Numbered from the stretch's first letter, positions 1 through 6,693 are shown. The stretch is DNA of 7,526 nt from JBOGWA01 sp050693155 (GCA_050693155.1 JBOGWA010000142.1:1-7526); one strand, 5' to 3'. A program made the numbers and translations. Notes: generated from the sequence alone by a model not told the origin.

Positions 1-1717
1 GGTAATGCGTGATCAGCGTCGGTCGTCCCTCTAGGGCCCCGACCACGACTGCTAGCCCCCGGCGGCTCGCCCGGGGGACGTGAACGACGTCGCCCGGTCG
101 GAGCGTCGCCAGGCGGTCTCGGACGGCCGCCTTCTGACGTGATTCCCTCGTTCGACTCGCGGCGCGACGGATCTCATTGACCTCCTCGCGCAGGCGCCAG
201 TACTCGCTGAAGTCGCCACGGTCGCATTGGACGTGTTCGCGGTAGCCGTCGAGCCCGGCTCGATCGCGGTCCACCTGTCGGGCCAGCGATGCCGCCGAGC
301 GGTCTGCCTGGAACTGTCCGAAGGACGCGTTCAGGAGGCTGTGTGCCTGCTCGGGCGTGAAGTTTCGCATGAGGTTCACGGCCATGTTGTACGAGGGGCG
401 AAACGACGATCTGAGCTCGTAGGTTCGCCGGCTGGCGAGTCCGGCAACCTGATCGAACTCGAGCTGACGTTGATGCAGCACGACTCCGTACCCGACCGAG
501 TCGATGCCGCGCCGTCCTGCCCGCCCGGTGAGCTGTGTGAATTCGCCCGGTGTAAGCACCTCGTGGCGCTCCCCCGAGAACTTCCAGAGATCTTCGAGGA
601 CGACGGTCTTCGCTGGCATGTTGATCCCGAGGGAGAGGGTCTCCGTCGCGAAGACGACCTTGACGAGACCCGCAGTGAACAGCTCCTCCACGGTCTCCTT
701 GAACACCGGGACCATACCCGCATGATGCGCCGCGATCCCGCGGACGAGGCCCTCTCGAAAGGTGGCGAACCGCAAGGCGGAGAGATCCTCTTCCCCCACC
801 CAGGCCGCTCGCAGATCGACGAACTCGCCGATTCGCTCTCGTTCCTCTCGGGAGGTGAGATCGAGCCCGGCGCTCACCAGAAACTCGACGCTTCGGTCGC
901 ACCCGGCTCGGGAGAACACGAAGTAGATCGCCGGCAGCATCCCCTCCGCTGCGAGGAGGGAGACGACGTCCTCGCGCCGGGGCTTGAGTCGCGGGGACCG
1001 CCGACGATCCGACGCCCTTCCCCTTCCTCTTCCCTCGCCCTCGAGGCGACGGATGCGTGACCGGACCGCGGGGTTGGCGACGATGCGCCCGGACCGGCGG
1101 ACGTGCATGGGTACGAGCTCGCGGTCGATGAGGTACCGACTCTCGAGGGGAACCGGGCGATCTTCCTCGATCACCACGCGAGTCGCTCCTCGAAGCGTCC
1201 CGAGCCAGTCTCCGAACTCCTCTGCGTTCGACACCGTAGCCGAGAGGCAAACGACGGCCGCCGAGGGGGCCAGATGGATGAGCACCTCCTCCCAGACCGC
1301 GCCGCGGTAGGGGTCTTGCAGGTAGTGCACCTCGTCCATGATCACGACCTCGAGGCCCTCGAGCGTCGGACTGCGTTCGTAGAGCATGTTTCGGAGGACC
1401 TCGGTGGTCATGACGACCACCGGCGCTTCACCGTTGATGCTGTTGTCCCCGGTCAGGAGCCCGACCCGCTTCGCTCCGTAGCGCGCGACGAAATCGCCGT
1501 ACTTCTGGTTCGAAAGCGCCTTGAGGGGGGTCGTGTAGAAGGCCTTGCCCTCGCGCGAGACGGCGCGTTCGACGGCGTACTCGGCCACGACGGTCTTTCC
1601 GGCCCCCGTGGGCGCGGCGACGAGCACGGATTCCCCGGCCGCGAGCGCCTCGATCGCGCGACGTTGGAACGCATCCAGCGGGAACGGATAGCGGGAGTCG
1701 AACGAGGAGATATCCAC
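1..1717 (-). CDS. helY: HelY-type superfamily 2 DEVH-box helicase (Ski2/Mtr4-like), C-terminus outside window
   Basis: ATP-dependent RNA/DNA helicase of the Ski2/Mtr4 class. The frame is open from the GTG at 1717 to the left edge, about 572 residues with no stop. Visible motifs: Walker A APTGAGKT (35-42), motif Ia TTPLKALSNQK (62-72), TTEVLRNMLY (104-113), motif II DEVH (128-131), motif III SAT (159-161), the second RecA domain beginning near PAIYFVFSRAGCD (262-274), motif V ATETLSLGIN (357-366), and motif VI QLTGRAGRRG (395-404). The winged-helix region follows, with YNMAVNL (443-449) and SFGQFQ (465-470), as in Ski2-like enzymes. An Arg-rich linker (219-248) joins the two RecA domains. The family is usually about 900 residues, so roughly a third is missing. 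The start lies 8 bases after the hydrolase stop, has no clear ribosome binding site and is probably reached by translational coupling. helY following tatA/tatC is known in mycobacteria. The physiological substrate cannot be read from the sequence. Family assignment is very secure; the gene symbol rests partly on synteny. Confidence 0.95.
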   Translation of the reverse strand, partial: MDISSFDSRYPFPLDAFQRRAIEALAAGESVLVAAPTGAGKTVVAEYAVERAVSREGKAFYTTPLKALSNQKYGDFVARYGAKRVGLLTGDNSINGEAPVVVMTTEVLRNMLYERSPTLEGLEVVIMDEVHYLQDPYRGAVWEEVLIHLAPSAAVVCLSATVSNAEEFGDWLGTLRGATRVVIEEDRPVPLESRYLIDRELVPMHVRRSGRIVANPAVRSRIRRLEGEGRGRGRASDRRRSPRLKPRREDVVSLLAAEGMLPAIYFVFSRAGCDRSVEFLVSAGLDLTSREERERIGEFVDLRAAWVGEEDLSALRFATFREGLVRGIAAHHAGMVPVFKETVEELFTAGLVKVVFATETLSLGINMPAKTVVLEDLWKFSGERHEVLTPGEFTQLTGRAGRRGIDSVGYGVVLHQRQLEFDQVAGLASRRTYELRSSFRPSYNMAVNLMRNFTPEQAHSLLNASFGQFQADRSAASLARQVDRDRAGLDGYREHVQCDRGDFSEYWRLREEVNEIRRAASRTRESRQKAAVRDRLATLRPGDVVHVPRASRRGLAVVVGALEGRPTLITHY

Positions 1718-1725
1718 CTCGGGTA

Positions 1726-2454
1726 CTACACGCGCTCGAGAAGCGCGCCGACCGCGGCGGTGAAGGGCCCGGGTTGCTCGAGGTTGGAGAGATGTCCGGC
1801 GCTCTCGATGATCGTGAGCTCCGCGCCTGGGATAGCGTCGGCCATCTCCTTCGATGCAGGTGGCGGGGTGAGTGCGTCGTCGGCCCCCACGATGATCGCC
1901 GTCGGCGCGTCGATCTCCGCGAGCAGCGGCCGGGAGTCTGACCGCTCCGCCATTCCGAGCGAGGCCGCCGCGATTGCCTCGGCCGGCTGGCGGAGGATGA
2001 TCTGCCGCACCTGCTCCCGGAGGGTCATCTCTGCGGTCTCGGATAGCAGGGCCGGTAGGAGGGCTTCCGCTGCTGCGCCGGGTCCCTCCGCGCGCACCCG
2101 TTCTGCAAGCCCGCGTCGTCGTTCCTTCCCGTCATCGTCGTCGGGCGTTGCCCGTGTGTCCGCTAGGACGAGTCCGGCAATACGCGCTCGATGCCTCCGC
2201 CAGAGCGCGAACGTCGCATACCCGCCCATCGAGAGCCCGCAGACGACCGCTCGCTCGACACCGGCGCGATCGAGCTCCCCCGCAAGGAAATCGGCAATGG
2301 CATCCATCGTGAGGATGTCGCCTCCTGCCGGCGTTCCCCCGAACCCGGGAACCGAAGGGGCCAGGATCGTCGCTTCAGCGTCGAGCGACTCTCGCTGCGG
2401 GTCCCACATCGAGGCGTCGAGCGGAAAGGCGTGGACCAACAGGAGGGTCGTCAC
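1726..2454 (-). CDS. alpha/beta-fold hydrolase
   Basis: A 242-residue single-domain alpha/beta hydrolase, probably cytoplasmic, with no signal peptide. The N-terminus carries the oxyanion-region motif HAFPLDASMW (8-17). The nucleophile elbow is GLSMGG (73-78) with Ser75. The acid is probably Asp193, or Asp192, in GADDALTP (190-197), and His221 lies in AGHLSNLEQP (219-228). The full catalytic triad therefore appears present. A charged lid-like segment (about 103-120, DDDDGKERRR) lies between the nucleophile and the acid. The layout resembles the 3-oxoadipate enol-lactonase/esterase branch, but no aromatic-degradation gene is nearby, so the substrate is unknown. The GTG start overlaps the stop of the lipid kinase by four bases (GTGA), indicating translational coupling; an acyl-lipid or ester substrate would fit but is only a guess. 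Fold confidence is high, function confidence low. Confidence 0.92.
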   Translation of the reverse strand: MTTLLLVHAFPLDASMWDPQRESLDAEATILAPSVPGFGGTPAGGDILTMDAIADFLAGELDRAGVERAVVCGLSMGGYATFALWRRHRARIAGLVLADTRATPDDDDGKERRRGLAERVRAEGPGAAAEALLPALLSETAEMTLREQVRQIILRQPAEAIAAASLGMAERSDSRPLLAEIDAPTAIIVGADDALTPPPASKEMADAIPGAELTIIESAGHLSNLEQPGPFTAAVGALLERV

Positions 2455-3338
2455 GGGCTCACGACCCCAAGCGTTCCGGGCAGCGCCGTGAACGTCGCGG
2501 GGAGCGGGCCGAAGTCTTCGCCGTCGGCGTAGACCCGGAACGGCGCCAACGCCTCGAGCTCGACCTTTGCTCCACGGTGCGTGCTTACCGAGGGGTGGTC
2601 GATATGGCTGCCGGAGAAGACACGGGGAAATACGCGGACGAACGTCGGCTTCGAGACCGAGCCCACGACGGTGACGTCAAGAAGCCCGTCGTCCATCTCG
2701 GCGTTCGGGCAGATCCTCATGCCGCCGCCGTAACTCTGCGTGTTTCCAACCGCGACGAGCATCGCTTCGCGTCGGTGCTCCTCGCCGTCTACGGTCAGGC
2801 GAAACTCCGCGGGCTGAAAGCGGATGAGCGTGCGAAACACCGCGACGACGTAGGGGGCACGCCCTCGCAGGTGCGTGAGGGTGTTGGCGTACTCGTTCGT
2901 CTCCGAGTCGAATCCGCAGCCGCTCACGCAGACGAAGTGTCTCGCCCAACCGGGTCCCTCCGCCCGGACCGCGTCTACCCTTCGGATTCGCGGCTCGGCC
3001 AGGAGCGCCAGCGCATTGAGCGGCCGTTTGGTGTCCAACCCGACGCATTGAGCGAAATCGTTCCCGGACCCGGCGGGAATGATACCCAGGGCCGTGTCGG
3101 TTCCGACGAGCCCATTCGCACACGAGCTCACGAGCCCGTCTCCCCCGACGGCGAGGAGGATGCGCACGCCTGCCTCGGCAGCTTCTCGGGCCGCACGCTC
3201 GGGATGTTCCGGATTCTCACTCACGACGATCTCGTGATCGAATGCCGAGGCCCGGAGCGCCGCCTTCAGCTGCTCGAGAAGGCGCCGTCCTTTTCCTCGC
3301 CCCGAGGTCGGGTTTGCGACGATGACGATCTCCGCCAC
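2451..3338 (-). CDS. diacylglycerol/lipid kinase family protein (DagK/YegS-like)
   Basis: A 295-residue, full-length member of the DAGK catalytic-domain family, which phosphorylates diacylglycerol or related lipids at the cytoplasmic face of the membrane using ATP. Visible motifs: NPTSGRGKG (9-17) near the N-terminus, the nucleotide-binding GGDG (65-68), IIPAGSGNDFA (86-96), the C-terminal-domain motif PNAEMDDGLLDVTVV (211-225), and ADGE (271-274), whose Glu corresponds to the likely catalytic base in the soluble bacterial enzyme DgkB. Residues after GGDG are LVSS rather than the frequent T-x-x-E; to my knowledge actinobacterial relatives often have L or M there. The GTG at 3338 lies 6 bases after the upstream stop and puts the first beta strand (EIVIVANP) right at the N-terminus, as expected. 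The stop overlaps the hydrolase start. Lipid specificity (diacylglycerol, ceramide-like or phosphatidylglycerol-derived) cannot be decided from sequence. Confidence 0.93.
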   Translation of the reverse strand: MAEIVIVANPTSGRGKGRRLLEQLKAALRASAFDHEIVVSENPEHPERAAREAAEAGVRILLAVGGDGLVSSCANGLVGTDTALGIIPAGSGNDFAQCVGLDTKRPLNALALLAEPRIRRVDAVRAEGPGWARHFVCVSGCGFDSETNEYANTLTHLRGRAPYVVAVFRTLIRFQPAEFRLTVDGEEHRREAMLVAVGNTQSYGGGMRICPNAEMDDGLLDVTVVGSVSKPTFVRVFPRVFSGSHIDHPSVSTHRGAKVELEALAPFRVYADGEDFGPLPATFTALPGTLGVVSP

Positions 3339-3344
3339 GCTGGG

Positions 3345-4016
3345 CTAGCCGCTCGGGAACGGGGCCGGCGCCGCCGGGACGAGCTCGATCCCGACGCGGG
3401 TACGCTCTGCTTGCAGTTGCTGCCATCCCCCGTCGAATTGACCGGCGACGACGGTCAGTTGCTCGAACACCGTCTCGATCAATGCGGCCTGTTCTTCTTC
3501 GTCGAGCCCGGTCGCGATGCGAACACTCCTCGCGAGGCTCGAGTACAGACGAAGCGCCTGCGACATCCGGATGGCGGCCTCGGCCAGCTGTGGGTTCGGA
3601 GCTCGGATCGCATCGATCGCGTCGGCGCCCTCGGTTGCCCGCGCTCGCCAGTCCTCGGCCCCGTCGCGGAGCTCCTTGACCCCAAGATCCCCACCTTGGA
3701 ATTGCGCCACCGACTCCCCCAGCTCGGGGAGCACCAGGAAGCCGGTCCCGACGGGCTGGCCGAGGCTGGCTGCGATGAGGGCGTTCTCGACCCTCACGCC
3801 AAAACGAGCCACGGCTGCGCGCTTGTCGTCGCTGCCTCCACCCGCCGCGAGGGCTCCCAGCGTCCCGCCGGTCACCGCGCCGGCGAGCACGAGGAGCAGC
3901 GCGATCCGCACCCCCGTTCTCCGGAGGAAGGGCTTGCGGGGCGGCACGAGCTGTGGCCGGGGGGCGCCGGGCGCCGAACGGCCTCCTCGCGCTCTTCGTT
4001 TGCCTTTGATCGCCAT
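3345..4016 (-). CDS. uncharacterised membrane-anchored or exported protein following tatC
   Basis: I do not recognise a named family. The 223-residue product has a very basic, Pro-rich N-terminus (about 1-34, beginning MAIKGKRRARGGRSA), one hydrophobic segment (about 37-58, IALLLVLAGAV...), a Gly-rich spacer (GGGSDD, 59-64) and a mostly helical C-terminal region (about 65-205). There are no cysteines and no obvious catalytic motif. The positive-inside rule predicts an N-in topology with the helical part outside the membrane. An ALA (55-57) at the end of the hydrophobic stretch could be a signal peptidase site, so a cleaved export signal is an alternative to an anchor. I chose the ATG at 4016, 5 bases after the tatC stop; the same frame reaches another ATG at 4085, but that would overlap tatC by 64 bases. 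The kinase follows after 6 bases. The position suggests a link to export or the membrane, which is inference only. Confidence 0.8.
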   Translation of the reverse strand: MAIKGKRRARGGRSAPGAPRPQLVPPRKPFLRRTGVRIALLLVLAGAVTGGTLGALAAGGGSDDKRAAVARFGVRVENALIAASLGQPVGTGFLVLPELGESVAQFQGGDLGVKELRDGAEDWRARATEGADAIDAIRAPNPQLAEAAIRMSQALRLYSSLARSVRIATGLDEEEQAALIETVFEQLTVVAGQFDGGWQQLQAERTRVGIELVPAAPAPFPSG

Positions 4017-4021
4017 CTGCG

Positions 4022-4801
4022 TTACCGGTTCAGGAGTCTGGCCACGACGATCGCGGCCTCGTACAAGACTATCAGGGGCACCCACATTGCCAGAAGTGTG
4101 AATGGGTCACCGGTCGGTGTGATCATGGCGGCAAAGACCACCAGCCCGAAGTAGATGAATCGTCGCAGTCTGCGCATCTGCTCGGTCGTCACAACGCCCG
4201 CGCCGGAAAGGAAGACCATCAGTAGGGGAAACTCGAAGGACACCCCGAACGCCAGCGTAAAGAGGATCAGGAAGCCCAGGTATCGGTCGACCGTCAGCAA
4301 TGGGAGGAGCGTCTCCCCTCCAAAGGAAAGCAGGAACGAGAGCCCCCTCGGGATGATGACGAATGCGAACGCAGTCCCACCTCCGAACAGCACGACCGAC
4401 GACAGCACGAAAGGGATCGCGAGGCGTCGTTCGCGACCCGTGAGCCCGGGAGTGATGAATCGCCAGAGTTGCCAGAGCAGCACGGGCAGTGCGAGCAGGA
4501 ACCCGCTGAAGAACCCGACCTTCATGAACGTGAGGAACGGATCCACGGGGCTTGAGTAGACGAGCCGGCCCTCCCCCAGAGCTCCTTCCGGTCTCGATTC
4601 GAGGGGAAGCGTGCGCAGCGTCTGACGATAGGGTCCGGTGACAAGTTCCAGGATCTGGTCGTAGAGAACGAAGCCCACCACCGAGGCGACCGCGATTGCG
4701 AGGAAACTGATGATGAGCCGCTTCCGGAGTTCTTCGAGGTGCTCGACGACCGTCATCGTGGCCTCGGGGCTCGGCCGCCGGCGCCGAGGGATCACGCGCA
4801 T
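4022..4801 (-). CDS. tatC: Sec-independent protein translocase subunit TatC
   Basis: TatC is the multi-spanning receptor of the twin-arginine translocase and binds the signal peptide of folded export substrates. The product is 259 residues with about six membrane segments, roughly 29-48, 93-113, 128-150, 173-199, 214-230 and 234-255. Family landmarks are present: the cytoplasmic HLEELRKRL (21-29), whose Glu24 and Arg26 match E. coli Glu15 and Arg17; WRFITPGL (113-120) and the first-cytoplasmic-loop GRERR (122-126), whose Glu124 matches E. coli Glu103; FGVSFEFP (185-192); and TPTGD (228-232), aligning with the region of E. coli Asp211. The N-terminus is uncertain: the ATG at 4801 adds a basic RRRRP segment, while Met16 (ATG at 4756) has a GAGG five bases upstream and lies close to the usual family start. 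The gene follows tatA by 12 bases, as in other actinobacteria. Confidence 0.97.
   Translation of the reverse strand: MRVIPRRRRPSPEATMTVVEHLEELRKRLIISFLAIAVASVVGFVLYDQILELVTGPYRQTLRTLPLESRPEGALGEGRLVYSSPVDPFLTFMKVGFFSGFLLALPVLLWQLWRFITPGLTGRERRLAIPFVLSSVVLFGGGTAFAFVIIPRGLSFLLSFGGETLLPLLTVDRYLGFLILFTLAFGVSFEFPLLMVFLSGAGVVTTEQMRRLRRFIYFGLVVFAAMITPTGDPFTLLAMWVPLIVLYEAAIVVARLLNR
4762..4765 (-). promoter_or_regulatory. possible ribosome binding site for a shorter tatC start
   Basis: GAGG on the minus strand, five bases before the ATG at 4756. No comparable site precedes the ATG at 4801. This favours the shorter TatC beginning at Met16 (MTVVEHLEEL), although the tight spacing after tatA could allow coupled initiation at the longer start. 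Confidence 0.35.
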
Positions 4802-4813
4802 TTCGAGAAGCGA

Positions 4814-5077
4814 CTAAGAAGCTGCGCCGTCGGCCGACCCGGGCTCCGGCGGCTTCTCGCGAGTCTCGGTCCCCTTGGTTGAGGGCGTCCGGGCCGTCGG
4901 CCGTTCCTCGATGTCCACATCGTCCTCGAGCTCCGCGCGGAGTTCCGCAGCCGAGCGACGGAACTCACGGAGCGCATTCCCCATGCTTCGCCCCATTTGC
5001 GGGAGGCGCTTGGGGCCGAAGATGATGAGGGCGAACAACAGGATAACGACGAGCTCACCGAAGCCGATGGAAGGCAC
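4814..5077 (-). CDS. tatA: twin-arginine translocase pore-forming subunit TatA
   Basis: TatA oligomerises to form the passage for folded proteins once TatC has bound a substrate. The 87-residue product has the classic layout: a short N-terminus with GFGELV (5-10), one membrane helix (about 8-20), the FGPKRLP hinge (20-26, Phe20-Gly21), an amphipathic helix (about 27-50, with MGRSMGNALREFR at 28-40), and an acidic then Pro/Thr-rich disordered tail (51-87). The size and hinge fit TatA rather than the longer TatB, though the families are related and some TatA proteins serve both roles. The start is GTG at 5077, chosen because a strong GGGAGGAG lies just upstream and the next residues (PSIGFGEL) begin the family's N-terminal pattern. 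tatC follows after 12 bases. Confidence 0.96.
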   Translation of the reverse strand: MPSIGFGELVVILLFALIIFGPKRLPQMGRSMGNALREFRRSAAELRAELEDDVDIEERPTARTPSTKGTETREKPPEPGSADGAAS

Positions 5078-5083
5078 TGCGAT

Positions 5084-5091
5084 CTCCTCCC
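5084..5091 (-). promoter_or_regulatory. strong ribosome binding site for tatA
   Basis: GGGAGGAG on the minus strand; its GGAGG core ends 8 bases before the GTG at 5077. It supports that non-ATG start and suggests tatA is translated efficiently and independently of the preceding gene, fitting the known need for TatA in excess over TatC. Confidence 0.75.
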
Positions 5092-5113
5092 GGCCATCCT
5101 AGCCGGATCGGCC

Positions 5114-5338
5114 CTAGCCGTCTTCCTGGCTCTTGGTCTTGCCCTCGGTGAGCCGCTCGAGCCGGGTGCTTGCTCGTTCTGTTTCGTCGCGGATCGACTC
5201 AAGGACCGGCCGGATCGCCTGGTTCATCTCCGCGATCGACAGCGAAAGACGGCCCACCTGACGAGCGAGTCCCACGATGAGGACCACGAGGATGACGAGC
5301 GTGGTGGCCGAGATCGATATTGCAACGGCGACGGCCAT
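5114..5338 (-). CDS. small single-pass membrane protein with coiled-coil-like tail
   Basis: A 74-residue protein with one N-terminal hydrophobic helix (about 3-24, SISATTLVILVVLIVGLA) followed by a charged helix (about 25-65) with regularly spaced Leu, Ile and Val, suggesting a coiled coil, and a short polar end (KTKSQEDG). The shape resembles small DUF948-type membrane proteins, but I cannot assign a family firmly. It may tether a helical tail at the cytoplasmic face. There is no clear ribosome binding site before the ATG at 5338; it lies 31 bases after the zinc-ribbon gene and 36 bases before tatA, in the same direction. Support comes from the sensible membrane-protein composition and from filling the gap between its neighbours. 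A role in or near the Tat machine is only suggested by position. Confidence 0.75.
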   Translation of the reverse strand: MAVAVAISISATTLVILVVLIVGLARQVGRLSLSIAEMNQAIRPVLESIRDETERASTRLERLTEGKTKSQEDG

Positions 5339-5369
5339 GGCCGCCGCAGCATACCGCGGGCTACCGAAG

Positions 5370-5690
5370 CTATTCGGCGGTCGCGACTAGCTCCGTGAAC
5401 CAGTCGTCGCGCCGGAGCAGGAAGTGAAAGTCAATGAGGTCGTCGAGTGTCAGGGGTGAGCCGTGTGATTCCCCTACGTCGATCCCTTCTTCCTCCGCAA
5501 GCGTGACGCCCGCCGATCGAAGCAAGAGGACGATGCGGCGATCCGCCGGCTTCTCGACAGACTGTTCGCATGCCGGGCAGACGAACGTGTAGGCGCCCTG
5601 GTCTCCGTCCGGCGCAATCTCGAGCACGATGCTCGTCGAGGGAAGCTCCACCTCGCCGCACTGTGGGCAGTTTGCCCTGATCGTGGTCAT
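5370..5690 (-). CDS. small zinc-ribbon protein of unknown function
   Basis: A 106-residue, probably cytoplasmic protein. The N-terminal half holds two CxxC knuckles, CPQC (8-11) and CPAC (38-41), the pattern of a four-cysteine zinc ribbon. The C-terminal half is acidic and contains TLDDLIDFHFLL (81-92) followed by RRDDWF (93-98), a motif I recall from small uncharacterised actinobacterial proteins. No enzyme motif is visible. The ATG at 5690 is the only reasonable start before the first cysteine pair, yet the purine-rich GGGGAG abuts it with no spacer, unusual for a functional ribosome binding site. The gene lies 49 bases after pafC. A zinc ribbon could bind nucleic acid or a partner such as RNA polymerase or the neighbouring regulators, but nothing in the sequence settles this. 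Confidence 0.85.
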   Translation of the reverse strand: MTTIRANCPQCGEVELPSTSIVLEIAPDGDQGAYTFVCPACEQSVEKPADRRIVLLLRSAGVTLAEEEGIDVGESHGSPLTLDDLIDFHFLLRRDDWFTELVATAE

Positions 5691-5739
5691 CTCCCCACGG
5701 TTATCGGCCGCAGGCCCGCCGGCTTTAACCCCGCTTTTC

Positions 5740-6693
5740 TCAGGTCTTGGGACTCTCGCGGTAGAGGGCGAGGGTCTGGTCGGCGAGCCGGCGCACGAGT
5801 TTCTTCAGACGGGCCGGCTTGATCACGGTCGCCTCACCGTGGAATCGGAGGAGCAGCTTGGCGGCCCAGACAAGATCCTTCGTCGGGAGGGAGACCTCCA
5901 GATCGGCCCCTCGTCGCTTTTTCGCTTCGACCGCGTAGTAATCGGCGATCCACTGGGCGCCCGGCGCGAGCCGGAGCCTGATGATGACGTCCTTATCGCT
6001 TCGTGCGTACAGCGCACGGCCCTGTCCGAGCAGACCTCTGGGTTCGAACGTTTCGCCCGTGGAGCGGACGTCGCGAATCCGGTCGACGCGAAAGAGGCGC
6101 TCCGCGTCCACGGCATGGCACCATGCGACCACGTACCAGTTTCCGAGGGCCGAGAACACGTGCTCCGGATCGATCCGACGAGTCGTCACCTCATCCCGAG
6201 AGGCCGAGTAGTAGTCGATCTCCAGCCGTTCGACTCCAAGGGTTGCTGCGCGGACCGCTTCGAGCGGTCCGAGCTGCCGGCTGGCTTGTGCAACCACGCG
6301 AAGGTTCCCGAGCGTCTCCGGCCCGAGACGCTCTTTGAGCTTGTCGAGCGCCGATGCGAGCGCCTTCGCCTCGGTGACTCCGGCCGCGACGAACGCCTGA
6401 CCGGTGAGATACAGAGCGAGCGCCTCCGAGCGCGTGAGGCGCACGGGCCGACCGAAGTAGTCGGCCATCCGAATCCAGACGCGACCCTCCTCGATCTGCA
6501 CGTCGATGAGGTCGCCGGGTCCGTACGGCGGAAGACCGGTCAGAAACAGCAGGTTGAGGTCGCGGACGAGCTCGCTCTCCGAGACGTCGAACAGCCGGGA
6601 AAGCTCGTCGAGGCGTGTTCCGGGATGACGGACGACATAGGGAACCACGAGGAGCAGCCGTTCGAGCCGGCGCCCGGTTCTAGACGGCGGCAC
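5740..6693 (-). CDS. pafC: WYL-domain transcriptional regulator PafC
   Basis: A 317-residue regulator with an N-terminal winged-helix DNA-binding region (about 8-80, LDELSRLFDVSESELVRDL being the helix-turn-helix), a central WYL domain (about 145-212) and a C-terminal WCX-type domain (about 235-312). The WYL signature appears as NWYVVAWC (185-192), with Val for Leu, followed by ERLFRVDRI (198-206), whose basic residues line the ligand pocket in the family. In mycobacteria PafB and PafC act together as an activator of the LexA-independent DNA damage response; the WYL domains are thought to sense a nucleic-acid signal. The GTG start at 6693 overlaps the pafB stop by 14 bases and has a strong GGAGGAG upstream within pafB. 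The order pafB-pafC before tatA matches mycobacteria. Assignment as PafC rather than another WYL regulator rests on that synteny plus tandem arrangement. Confidence 0.92.
   Translation of the reverse strand: MPPSRTGRRLERLLLVVPYVVRHPGTRLDELSRLFDVSESELVRDLNLLFLTGLPPYGPGDLIDVQIEEGRVWIRMADYFGRPVRLTRSEALALYLTGQAFVAAGVTEAKALASALDKLKERLGPETLGNLRVVAQASRQLGPLEAVRAATLGVERLEIDYYSASRDEVTTRRIDPEHVFSALGNWYVVAWCHAVDAERLFRVDRIRDVRSTGETFEPRGLLGQGRALYARSDKDVIIRLRLAPGAQWIADYYAVEAKKRRGADLEVSLPTKDLVWAAKLLLRFHGEATVIKPARLKKLVRRLADQTLALYRESPKT

Noticed and set aside
174..1250. A 358-codon open frame on the minus strand.
   Set aside because: It is in a different frame from the helicase over the same bases; the helicase frame carries motifs III to VI in order, while this one is an Arg/Gly/Pro-rich shadow.
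1103..2491. A 462-codon open frame on the plus strand.
   Set aside because: It is antisense to the helicase N-terminus and the hydrolase, both of which have complete family motifs; its product is Ser/Arg/Ala-rich with no domain.
3900..3940. A Tat signal peptide in the unknown membrane protein.
   Set aside because: The RR is followed by TGVR rather than x-F-L-K, so the match is too weak to call as a feature; it is kept only as an open question in the findings.
4017..4085. An N-terminal extension of the unknown membrane protein to an ATG at 4085.
   Set aside because: It would overlap tatC by 64 bases and adds residues with no family look; the ATG at 4016 gives ordinary operon spacing.
2577..4154. 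A 525-codon open frame on the plus strand.
   Set aside because: It lies antisense to the lipid kinase, the unknown membrane protein and the end of tatC, has no recognisable domain and low-complexity Arg/Asp/Gly composition, and is the kind of long antisense frame expected in high-G+C coding DNA.
5705..5725. A G+C-rich imperfect inverted repeat after pafC, considered as a terminator.
   Set aside because: Only about four base pairs can form (GCCG with CGGC) and no T-run follows on the minus strand.
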